Assembly (NCBI RefSeq): GCF_021654575.1
Contig: NZ_AP024488.1
Coordinates: 4,735,501-4,799,500, forward strand
Length of the DNA stretch: 64,000 nt
Direction of reading: 5' to 3'
Source of the DNA: Desulfoluna limicola
Lineage (GTDB): Bacteria; Desulfobacterota; Desulfobacteria; Desulfobacterales; Desulfolunaceae
The translations under genes were made by a program, and so were the position numbers. Of this stretch, positions 1 through 7,791 are shown piece after piece (within the stretch, counting starts at the first letter, position 1; each line of letters begins with the position of its first letter). A model generated the notes under the pieces. That model ran no database searches and was not told the DNA's origin. It saw only the letters and a list, made by a program, of their open reading frames with translations.

Positions 1-71
1 AGCACCAGAGAGTGGTGGCCTTCATCCAGCAGGTGATGGAAGAGCGGCGCGTTGTGGACTACCACGCCTGA
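1..71 (+). CDS. 3' end of an unidentified protein gene
   Basis: An open frame runs in from the left edge and ends with TGA at 69-71. Only about 22 codons are visible, ending in the residues RRVVDYHA. That is too little to name a family. It reads toward the phasin gene, but a ~300-base gap containing a hairpin and a promoter separates the two, so they are probably separate transcription units. Confidence 0.5.
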   Translation, partial: HQRVVAFIQQVMEERRVVDYHA

Positions 72-237
72 TCCGTTCCCCCTTCCCGTCCATTGCACGG
101 GGAGCCTGGTGTCCTGAAAATCAGACTCCCCGTCCTCACCCCGCTTCAAGCACCTGTTTCCCCTTTTTTTTTCTGGCATCCCCACACAACGAAAAGAGCG
201 GCTCTCCAAGGGTTCACGGCTTTCCCAGCCCCTGACT
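72..237. other. gap upstream of the phasin promoter
   Basis: No gene is seen. An ACGGGGAG/CTCCCCGT inverted repeat (about 97-135) could act as a weak terminator or attenuator for the upstream gene, but it lacks an adjoining T-run. Confidence 0.3.
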
Positions 238-290
238 ATGTTGCACTGCAACATTTTTATTCTTGACATAAATCGCCACTGCCTTACATT
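238..290 (+). promoter_or_regulatory. phasin promoter with upstream palindrome
   Basis: A perfect -35 hexamer TTGACA (263-268) is followed after 16 bases by TACATT (285-290), a 4/6 match to the -10 consensus. Immediately upstream lies the 17-base palindrome ATGTTGCA-C-TGCAACAT (238-254), followed by a short T-run. It may be a terminator of the preceding gene or an operator. TGCA-containing palindromes are the kind of site bound by PhaR-type PHA regulators, but that assignment is inference. Confidence 0.5.
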
Positions 291-376
291 GTTTATCAGA
301 ACAATACAAAGTGGTTATACATCAAGAGAACGTCAAGATACCCATTCCAAGAACCCCTTATCTTCGGAGGTGCAGC

Positions 377-646
377 ATGCAAGACGCCAGCAGCTTTATC
401 CGCAAAGCCTATGAATTCAACAAAAACGGTTTTGAAAATGCCTACAACGCAATGGGCTCCCTTCAAGAGCAGGCCGAAGAGGTCACCATTCGGATGATCA
501 GCGAAAACCCCCTCTTTCCCGAGCCGGCCAAAAAAATGGTCAAGAGCGGTTTCGATGCCTGCAAGCAGGGCCGGGACTCTTTCAAGGGCCAGGTAGACAA
601 AAGCCAGAAGGCCTTTGAGGAGCTGCTCACCGCAGTCAATCTTTGA
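377..646 (+). CDS. phasin family protein (PHA granule-associated)
   Basis: Predicted 89-residue helical protein resembling phasins, the small amphipathic proteins that coat polyhydroxyalkanoate granules and stabilise their surface. The ATG at 377 is preferred because GGAGG lies 7 bases upstream; an in-frame ATG at 311 has no such site. The protein starts MQDASSFIRKAYEF and is rich in Lys, Glu and Phe, with no signal peptide or membrane span. It lies 112 bases upstream of the PHA synthase gene on the same strand, and this context supports the assignment more than any single motif. The length is short but within the phasin range. Confidence 0.75.
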   Translation: MQDASSFIRKAYEFNKNGFENAYNAMGSLQEQAEEVTIRMISENPLFPEPAKKMVKSGFDACKQGRDSFKGQVDKSQKAFEELLTAVNL

Positions 647-758
647 TGGTTTTTTACCGGAGGGCACTCCGCCCTCCGGTTCTCCACACCTCCCTTAGCT
701 CATAACGCCCACCGGGCCCATCATACGGATCACCCCCTCACATACGCGGAGGCCTCCC

Positions 759-2549
759 ATGGCAACAGAGTCCCTTCTTGATGAACTGCCCGCCATCCTC
801 ACCAAATTGACAGAGAAACAATGGGCCATCTGGTCCAGCACACTCTCTGCCCCGCTGTCTGAAAAAACACTCACCAACGACGCCAACGTGATTCAGGACT
901 CCCTTGCGGTCATGTGGCAAGCCGCCGCCTCTCCCCAGGCCGGCATATCCGCCTGGCTCCGATGGACACAAAAAGTCGTGCCCCACGCCTTGTCACTGCT
1001 TTCAGAACCCGACCCATCCCTCACACGCCACAGGGCCTGGCTCAAATACCTGCAAGGGTTCCACACCCTCAACCATGAGGCCATTACGGAGATGGTTGCC
1101 GACCTCGACGGGCTGGAAGAGCAGCGAAAAAACCGCTTTCTTTTCTACTGTAACCAGTGGATGGAGGCCTTTTCCCCATCCAACAACCTCATGACCAACC
1201 CGGAGCTCCTGGCCTACACCCTTGAAAACCTGGGTGGAAACCTCTTCAAAGGGTTTGACAACCTGTTGAACGACATCAGCTGCTCAAGTGGCGAGCTCTC
1301 CATCAGCATGACGGATCCGCACGCCTTTGAGGTGGGAAAAAACCTCGCCACATCCCCCGGCACCGTGGTGCTCAGAAACGAGGTCATGGAGCTGATTCAA
1401 TACGCCCCTGCGACAACGAGAGTCTACAAACGCCCCATGCTTCTCGTCCCCCCATGGATCAACAAGTTTTATATCCTGGACCTTACGGAAAAAATGTCCC
1501 TGGTCAAATGGCTCGTGGATCAAGGGTACACGGTCTTTCTTATCTCCTGGATCAACCCCGACGGCTCTCAAACATCGGGAAGCTTTACCGATTACATGAA
1601 GCTCGGCACCCTTGCCGCCCTGGATGCCATCGAGGCCATTACCGGGGAAAAGAAACCCCATGCCGCAGGGTACTGCACCGGAGGGACCCTCCTTGCCACA
1701 AGCCTTGCCTGGCTGGCTGCCGGCGGCGAAGAGCACCGTGTCTCCTCGGCCACATTCATGGCCACCCTCATCGATTTTACCGAACCCGGGGACCTCGGCA
1801 TCTTCATTGACCCGGAGCAGGTGGAAGCCCTCACCACTGAAACCCGGGAGATGGGCTACCTCGACGGAAAGAAGCTGGCCCGTACCTTTAATATGCTTCG
1901 CCCCAACGATCTCATCTGGAGCTATGTGGTGAAGAACTACCTCAAAGGCGAAGACCCCATCCCCTTCGACATCCTTTACTGGAACTCCGACTCCGCCAAC
2001 ATCCCCGGGAACATGTACAGCTGGTACCTCAAGAACACCTACCTTGAGAACCAACTGGCAACCCCATGCGGGGTCACCCTTGAAGGGCGGCCCATTGACA
2101 TGGGCAGCATCAAAACACCCTGTTACTTCCTCGCCACCGAGGAAGACCACATTGTCCTCTGGCAAGGGGCCTATAAAAGTGCACGGCTCATGGGCGGGCC
2201 TGTGCGCTTCGTCCTCGCCGAATCCGGCCATGTGGCAGGGGTGGTCAACCCGCCCCACAAGAACAAGTATGGGCATCGAACCTCGGGGCTCCTTCCCGAC
2301 ACCCCTGACTCCTGGCACCAGACCGCCACCCGCCGCAAGGAGTCGTGGTGGCTCGACTGGGTCAAATGGCTCAAGCCCAAATCTGGAAAAAAAGTGCCGG
2401 GTCGATCCCCGGACGATGCCCCCACCGCCTTCGGCCCCGCCCCCGGAACCTACGTCAAGCGGCGCCTGGAACCAAAAAAACGGTGCCGCGAAAACTGCAG
2501 CTGCCAGAAAAGCGCCGGGGAGTTTCCCATGATAAAGCCGGGCCACTGA
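759..2549 (+). CDS. phaC: poly(3-hydroxyalkanoate) synthase, class I-like
   Basis: Polymerises (R)-3-hydroxyacyl-CoA into PHA storage polyester at the granule surface, releasing CoA. The 596-residue alpha/beta-hydrolase fold carries the lipase-like box GYCTGG with the nucleophile at Cys306. The catalytic Asp is about residue 463 (ATEEDHIV) and the His about 491 (ESGHVAGVVNPP). The length matches single-subunit class I enzymes rather than the ~360-residue class III PhaC. GGAGG precedes the ATG. The C-terminal ~60 residues are rich in Pro, Lys and Cys and are not part of the catalytic core. The phasin gene lies just upstream; no phaA or phaB is in the window, so monomer supply must come from elsewhere or from beta-oxidation-type intermediates. 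Confidence 0.95.
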   Translation: MATESLLDELPAILTKLTEKQWAIWSSTLSAPLSEKTLTNDANVIQDSLAVMWQAAASPQAGISAWLRWTQKVVPHALSLLSEPDPSLTRHRAWLKYLQGFHTLNHEAITEMVADLDGLEEQRKNRFLFYCNQWMEAFSPSNNLMTNPELLAYTLENLGGNLFKGFDNLLNDISCSSGELSISMTDPHAFEVGKNLATSPGTVVLRNEVMELIQYAPATTRVYKRPMLLVPPWINKFYILDLTEKMSLVKWLVDQGYTVFLISWINPDGSQTSGSFTDYMKLGTLAALDAIEAITGEKKPHAAGYCTGGTLLATSLAWLAAGGEEHRVSSATFMATLIDFTEPGDLGIFIDPEQVEALTTETREMGYLDGKKLARTFNMLRPNDLIWSYVVKNYLKGEDPIPFDILYWNSDSANIPGNMYSWYLKNTYLENQLATPCGVTLEGRPIDMGSIKTPCYFLATEEDHIVLWQGAYKSARLMGGPVRFVLAESGHVAGVVNPPHKNKYGHRTSGLLPDTPDSWHQTATRRKESWWLDWVKWLKPKSGKKVPGRSPDDAPTAFGPAPGTYVKRRLEPKKRCRENCSCQKSAGEFPMIKPGH

Positions 2550-2558
2550 TAAAACCCT

Positions 2559-2903
2559 GCCTCCGGGGTCGCGAATGCTCTCGGCCTTCGTTCCTAAGGC
2601 CTTTCACATTCGCTGACGGGCTTCGCCCGTAGTGGTCTCAATGGTGACTGTATATGCCGTCTTCCCCTGCCACTATAACGTGGGAGGGGATCAGAAACGT
2701 ACCCTGCCTGAGTGTGCATCCACCTTTAAATCCGGCTCCACACGCAGCTTTTCTTGAGGCCCGTGTCCCAAACCCGCTCTTTTAACAATTGGTCGGAATG
2801 GCTGCCTCTTTATTTTTAAATCGCGAATGATCTTGGCCCGAGGAACGAGGGTCAAGATCGTTCGCAACCCGCTTTCAAGGTGGCACACCTTGCCGCCGGA
2901 GGC
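2559..2903. repeat. modular intergenic repeat, degenerate head plus B module
   Basis: A degenerate head (TGCCTCCGGGG) lies 10 bases after the phaC stop. A B module (from about 2821) ends with the inverted head GCCGCCGGAGGC at 2892-2903 on the PFOR side. Within the B module, the arms GCGAATGATCTTG and CAAGATCGTTCGC flank a GAGGAACGAG core. Nothing else is recognisable in this gap except the terminator that follows. Confidence 0.6.
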
Positions 2904-2930
2904 CTGCTTTTAAGCTCCCCCAAAAACAAA

Positions 2931-2970
2931 AAAGCCGCCTTCCCAAGAGTTGGGAAGGCGGCTTTTTTTT
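2931..2970. terminator. bidirectional intrinsic terminator between phaC and PFOR
   Basis: A 15-bp perfect stem (arm AAGCCGCCTTCCCAA, loop GAG) has an A-run on the left and eight Ts on the right, so it can stop transcription from both convergent genes. Confidence 0.9.
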
Positions 2971-3001
2971 ATTCAGAGCGCATCAGGTGATGCGTCTTAT
3001 G

Positions 3002-6000
3002 TTACTTCTCTTCGGTACCGCGAGCGGCGAGATGCTTGTACAGGTCGTACTTATCCATCATCTCTTTTTCGATCTGGACACGAAGTCTTTTGGACTCTTC
3101 AGGGAAGCTCTTTTCAAGGGCAGCGTAACGGTTCTCACCAGCCAGGAACTCCTGCATGGTGCCGTTGGGAGCCTTGGACTCGAGGATGAAGGGGTTCTTG
3201 CCTTCCTCTTTGAGGAGGGGGTTGAACCTGTAGAGGGGCCAGTAGCCACACTCAACAGCCAGCTTGGCTTCTTCCTGGGTTTTGCCCATGCCTTTCTTGA
3301 TACCGTGGTTGATACACGGAGCGTAAGCGATCACGATGGAGGGACCGGGATACGCTTCTGCCTCGAGAAGGGCTTTCAGGGTCTGCTGCTTGTTGGCACC
3401 CATGGAGATGTAAGCCACGTAAACGTAGCCGTAGCTCATGGCGATGGCGCCGAGGTCTTTCTTGGCAACCTTCTTGCCGGAAGCGGCAAACTTGGCGATG
3501 GAACCGGAAGGGGTCGCCTTGGAGCACTGACCACCGGTGTTGGAGTAAACCTCGGTATCCATGACGAAGATGTTGATGTCTTCGCCGGAAGCGATAACGT
3601 GATCCACGCCACCGAAACCGATGTCGTATGCCCAACCGTCACCACCGAATACCCAGAAGGACTTCTTGGTGAAGAGGTCGGCCTGGGCGGCAATGTCATC
3701 GATGAGGGCGTTATCAAGGGGCTCAACAACGAGGAGGGCTTCCATGGTCTGGCCGGCTTCCTTGGAAGCTTCGGCGTCGTTCATGTTCTCAACCCACTCG
3801 CCCATGGCGGTCTTGAGCTCTTCGGAGATCTCAAGCTTCATGGCTTCGAGGACCTGGTTCTTCAGGGCGTCGCGACGGTGGACGATGGCCACCTGCTTGC
3901 CGTATCCGAATTCAGCGGCGTCCTCAAAGAGGGAGTTGCCCCAGGTGGGACCGAAACCGTCCTTGTTCACACAATAAGGTGAAGAGGGAGCGGAAGCAGC
4001 CCAGATGGACGAGCAACCGGTGGCGTTGGCAATGTACATGCGGTCGCCGAAGAGCTGGGTGATGAGCTTGACGTAGGGAGTCTCGCCACAACCGGCGCAG
4101 GCACCGGAGAACTCGAGGAGAGGCTTCTGCAGCTGGCTGCCCTTGACGCTGGTCTTGGGCATGACATCGTCCTTGAACTCAACAGACAAAGAGAACTCGT
4201 GGTTGGGAACCTCCACCGCAGTCTGGGTGGTGAGGGGCTTCATCACGAGGGCCGGAGTCTTGGCAGGGCAGATGTCGGCGCAGTTACCGCAACCGAGGCA
4301 ATCCAGGGTGTTGACCTGCATGCGGAACTTGAACTTCTCTTTGAGCTCTTTGCCGATGGCGGGAATGGTCCCGAAGGTTTCGGGAGCGCCTTCCAGCTCT
4401 TCATCGGTGGCGTAAACCGGAATGATGGTCGCGTGGGGGCAGACGTACGAGCACTGGTTACACTGAATACAGTTCTCAGCCACCCACTCGGGAACTTCGA
4501 TGGCAACACCACGTTTCTCGTACTGGCTGGTGGCCACGGGGAAAACACCGTCGGGCTCGAAGGCGCTGACGGGAAGGTCATCCCCTTTCTGGGCGAGGAT
4601 GGGCTTCATGACGTCGGATACGAATTCAGGCACATCTTCTGCGGCCTTCTTCTCGAGCTCAGCCTCGGCCCACTCTTCGGGCACGGGCACTGCGATGAGG
4701 TTGTCCATGGCTTTGTCCACGGCCTCAACGTTCATGTTGACGATATGGTCGCCCTTCTTGCCGTAGGTCTTCTGGATGTCAGCCTTGAGGTATGCAATGG
4801 CTTCATCGATGGGAAGCACGTTGGCCAGCTTGAAGAAAGCGGTCTGCATCACCATGTTGATGCGGTTGCCAAGGCCCACTTCAGAGGCAATCTTCACGGC
4901 ATCGATGGTGTAGAACTTGATATTCTTGCGAGCCAGGTTGCGCTTGAGGCTACCGGGGAGACGGGTGGCCATCTCATCGGCGGCCCAGGAAGAGTTGAGA
5001 ACAAATGTTCCGCCCTCTTTGATACCGTCCACCACATCATAAAGAGAGACGTAAGCGGGGACGTGGCAGCCCACATAATCGGGGGCAGTCACAAGGTAGG
5101 TGGAGCGGATGGGGCTGTCACCGAAACGAAGGTGAGAAACCGTCACGCCACCAGACTTCTTGGAGTCGTAAGAGAAGTAGCCCTGGGCATACTTTTCGGT
5201 GTTGTCACCGATGATCTTGATGGCACTCTTGTTGGCGCCAACGGTCCCGTCTGAACCGAGGCCCCAGAATTTGGCCTGAACGGTGCCTTCGGTTTCGGGG
5301 TGGATCTCGTCGACCACATCCAGAGAGGTGTAAGAGACGTCGTCCTTGATACCCACGGTGAAGTGGTTCTTGGGGGCGGTGGCCTTCATGTTGTCGAAGA
5401 CAGCCTTCACCATAGAGGGGGTGAACTCCTTGGAACCGAGGCCGTAACGACCGGCGGTGATCTGGGGAGTCAGGACGTTGCTCTCCATGAAGGTGGTGCA
5501 CACGTCGAGGTAGAGGGGGTCGCCGATGGCGCCGGGCTCTTTGGTACGATCCAGAACGGTGATGCGGTCGCAGGTGGCGGGCAGCACGTTGAGGAAGGCT
5601 TCGGTGACGAAGGGTCGGTAGAGGCGGACCTTCACCAGACCCACACGCTCGCCCTGCTCCATCAGGTGGCAGATGCTCTCTTCGATGGTCTCACAGGCAG
5701 ACCCCATGGCCACGATGACGCGCTCGGCTTCGGGGTGACCCACGTAATCGAAGGGGCGGTAACGACGACCGGTGGCCTCGTACACCTTGTCCATGTACTC
5801 GACGACGGTGGCGGGAATCGCTTCGTAGTAGAGGTTGGCCGCTTCACGACCCTGGAAGTAGATGTCGGGGTTCTGGGCGGTCCCACGCACTTCAGGGTGC
5901 TCGGGGTTCATGGCGTTGGCCTTGAACTCGTTGACGGCGTCCATGTTCACCATCTCTTTAATGGCATCGTACTCCAGCACGTCAATTTTCTGAATTTCGT

Positions 6001-6541
6001 GGGAGGTACGGAAGCCGTCGAAGAAGTGGAGGAAGGGCACGCGGCCTTCGATGGTGGCCAGGTGGGCTACCAGGGCCATGTCGTGGGCTTCCTGAACAGA
6101 GTTGGAGCAGAGCATGGCAAAACCGGTCTGGCGGGTGGCCATGACATCCTGATGGTCGCCGAAGATGGAGAGGGCGTGTGCGGCGATGGCACGTGCGGTA
6201 ACATGAAAGACACAGGGGAGAAGCTCACCGGCGATCTTGTACATGTTGGGGATCATCAGGAGGAGGCCCTGGGAAGCGGTGAAGGTGCTGGTCAGGGCAC
6301 CGGCTGCGATGGCACCGTGCACGGCACCGGCAGCGCCTGCCTCAGACTGCATCTCCTTCATGGTGAGAGTCTCACCGAATACGTTCTTCTTGCCTTCAGC
6401 AGCCCACACATCGGAGATTTCACCGATGGGGGTGGAGGGGGTGATCGGATAGATGGCCGCCACGTCGCTTAAGGCATAGGCAACGTGCGCCGCTGCCGTG
6501 TTACCGTCAATCGTCTTTTTAAACTGTTTGATCTGATTCAC
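3002..6541 (-). CDS. nifJ: pyruvate:ferredoxin (flavodoxin) oxidoreductase, single chain
   Basis: Oxidatively decarboxylates pyruvate to acetyl-CoA and CO2, reducing ferredoxin or flavodoxin; TPP and three [4Fe-4S] clusters are expected. In order: the N-terminal pyruvate/TPP domain (YPITPSTPIGE), the gamma-type domain, and a two-cluster ferredoxin domain (CIQCNQCSYVCP from Cys691 and CLGCGNCADICP from Cys748). Then comes the TPP-binding domain with its own cluster cysteines (CAGCGETPY near 815). The GTG at 6541 is preferred: AGGGAG lies 7 bases upstream and the protein (1179 aa) then begins at the conserved region. An in-frame ATG at 6586 adds 15 residues without a clear ribosome site. The gene lies downstream of the lutC-lutBA unit on the same strand but behind a terminator and a 1.2-kb gap. 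Confidence 0.96.
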   Translation of the reverse strand: MNQIKQFKKTIDGNTAAAHVAYALSDVAAIYPITPSTPIGEISDVWAAEGKKNVFGETLTMKEMQSEAGAAGAVHGAIAAGALTSTFTASQGLLLMIPNMYKIAGELLPCVFHVTARAIAAHALSIFGDHQDVMATRQTGFAMLCSNSVQEAHDMALVAHLATIEGRVPFLHFFDGFRTSHEIQKIDVLEYDAIKEMVNMDAVNEFKANAMNPEHPEVRGTAQNPDIYFQGREAANLYYEAIPATVVEYMDKVYEATGRRYRPFDYVGHPEAERVIVAMGSACETIEESICHLMEQGERVGLVKVRLYRPFVTEAFLNVLPATCDRITVLDRTKEPGAIGDPLYLDVCTTFMESNVLTPQITAGRYGLGSKEFTPSMVKAVFDNMKATAPKNHFTVGIKDDVSYTSLDVVDEIHPETEGTVQAKFWGLGSDGTVGANKSAIKIIGDNTEKYAQGYFSYDSKKSGGVTVSHLRFGDSPIRSTYLVTAPDYVGCHVPAYVSLYDVVDGIKEGGTFVLNSSWAADEMATRLPGSLKRNLARKNIKFYTIDAVKIASEVGLGNRINMVMQTAFFKLANVLPIDEAIAYLKADIQKTYGKKGDHIVNMNVEAVDKAMDNLIAVPVPEEWAEAELEKKAAEDVPEFVSDVMKPILAQKGDDLPVSAFEPDGVFPVATSQYEKRGVAIEVPEWVAENCIQCNQCSYVCPHATIIPVYATDEELEGAPETFGTIPAIGKELKEKFKFRMQVNTLDCLGCGNCADICPAKTPALVMKPLTTQTAVEVPNHEFSLSVEFKDDVMPKTSVKGSQLQKPLLEFSGACAGCGETPYVKLITQLFGDRMYIANATGCSSIWAASAPSSPYCVNKDGFGPTWGNSLFEDAAEFGYGKQVAIVHRRDALKNQVLEAMKLEISEELKTAMGEWVENMNDAEASKEAGQTMEALLVVEPLDNALIDDIAAQADLFTKKSFWVFGGDGWAYDIGFGGVDHVIASGEDINIFVMDTEVYSNTGGQCSKATPSGSIAKFAASGKKVAKKDLGAIAMSYGYVYVAYISMGANKQQTLKALLEAEAYPGPSIVIAYAPCINHGIKKGMGKTQEEAKLAVECGYWPLYRFNPLLKEEGKNPFILESKAPNGTMQEFLAGENRYAALEKSFPEESKRLRVQIEKEMMDKYDLYKHLAARGTEEK

Positions 6542-6832
6542 AAGAAGACTCCCTTGTCTTTGTTTGTTCTCATGCTGCACCGTCACCCGACGGGGACGGA
6601 CGGATGCACTGCTTCATTATCAAAAACCCCACCCGTGTAACGCGAAATGAGGTGTGTTGCCTGTATCGGGCCGTCGGGTGCCACACGAAACGGACAATGC
6701 CCGCCCGCGACCCCCAACACCGGATCGAAACAAACTGCTACAATAACAGATGGTTGGCAAAATAGAGCTTTATGAGAAGTCGAAAACCACCCCCACGAAG
6801 TGGAATCTTTATACAAGGAAAGAAGGTGAAAA

Positions 6833-6988
6833 ATGTTCTGGTGTTTTGGATTTTCAATCCGCAGGAGCGGTTTTCGACAACCCGGGAAACATACAAAAGT
6901 CGTGCCAGAATTTCAAGCAAACAAAGCTTACCTGCAGAAGTCCCGTGATCAAACACAAAAAAAGGCGGGTGAGGAGAAGAACATATAG
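6833..6988 (+). CDS. possible 51-residue small protein
   Basis: A short frame (MFWCFGFSIRRSG... ending QKKAGEEKNI) starts 4 bases after AAGGAAAGAAGGTG, a good ribosome site. It lies divergently upstream of the PFOR gene. No family is recognised, the N-terminus is aromatic and the C-terminus is charged. It may equally be chance in the AT-richer leader region of the PFOR gene. Confidence 0.25.
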   Translation: MFWCFGFSIRRSGFRQPGKHTKVVPEFQANKAYLQKSRDQTQKKAGEEKNI

Positions 6989-7479
6989 GTCATTATGAAG
7001 CGGTGTTAGCCCGGCCAAGGGGTACATCTTGTGCCCGGCATAAAAAGAGAGGCATCATGAGGTAGGTGCCCACGCATTCGGCCGCGGCCCCGAATTGGTC
7101 ACGTTAAGGGGGCCTGTTACCCGCGCTGAACATCCGTTAGCGCGATACCCTGTGATGCGCACCATGGACACCACCTCGAAAGGCGTGCACCCTGTGAACG
7201 AACAATCACCAAATGATCCACAAGCTCTTAAAACACGCGGTTTTCAGTGATGAGGCCCCACCCCCCAGGGAACGGGCGTCCACCAAAGGAAGATCCCCAT
7301 GTATAACCAACATGTTAATGATGCATCCTCTATTTTTAACACCTTTACGCGCCTGGGAAAAGTCCGAATTTGCGAACTTGCTGTATGAAAAAAAGGAGAG
7401 GGGGGAAAAAGAGCGGGTGAGAGGGGAGCCCCCCTGCCATCTGACATACGCGGGTCCCCTTCCAGGGGGGGGGAAGTGA
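6989..7479. other. gap between PFOR and lutBA without recognisable genes
   Basis: No convincing coding frame, repeat or RNA family is seen. The stretch contains purine-rich and C-rich tracts (for example 7250-7285 and 7385-7425). The PFOR promoter should lie in or next to this region, but no clear -35/-10 pair was found. Confidence 0.4.
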
Positions 7480-7552
7480 ATAAAGAAAAACCCGCCCCGG
7501 TGACACCATAATCCTGTGGGAGGGGGCTATGGGATCAACACCGGGACGGGTT
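7480..7552 (-). terminator. intrinsic terminator for the lutC-lutBA transcript
   Basis: Arms AACCCGCCCCGGTG (7489-7502) and CACCGGGACGGGTT (7539-7552) pair with one mismatch. On the minus strand the stem is followed by a T-rich tail (TTTTTCTTTA). It lies about 240 bases past the lutBA stop, after a hairpin-rich 3' region. Confidence 0.6.
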
Positions 7553-7582
7553 GAAAACAGGTCAGGGGCAATCGTCTATAGG

Positions 7583-7654
7583 GCTGGCTTCGCCAGCTTG
7601 GCACAACACCAAGCCCAACCCCGCTTGAGTTGTGGAGCCATCTCCACAACTCAA
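7583..7654. repeat. three adjacent hairpins in the lutBA 3' region
   Basis: GCTGGC/GCCAGC (loop TTC), CTTGG/CCAAG, and a 13-bp perfect stem with arm TTGAGTTGTGGAG (7625-7637) and loop CCAT follow one another. They lie in the 3' untranslated part of the minus-strand lutBA transcript and may protect the 3' end or be part of a processed RNA. Confidence 0.6.
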
Positions 7655-7717
7655 ACAGGGCGGGTGGGTTTTCATGTCACCCGCAATGAGCTCAGGCGAA
7701 GCCGTCAGCGAATGTGA

Positions 7718-7783
7718 AGGACCCGAAGAACGAGGGTCGGGAGCATTCGCAAGCCTGGGGTGCAAGGGATCCCCGCCGGAGGC
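7718..7783. repeat. degenerate intergenic repeat (B/C-type remnant)
   Basis: Contains the B-like core GAACGAGGG and ends with CCGCCGGAGGC at 7773-7783, nine bases from the lutBA stop codon. The orientation is the usual one, head toward the gene. Confidence 0.5.
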
Positions 7784-7791
7784 GCGGTGTT

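Noticed and set aside
7213..7479. 88-codon plus-strand frame in the PFOR-ldhH gap
   Set aside because: Low-complexity Glu/Arg/Gly content from purine tracts and no Shine-Dalgarno sequence.
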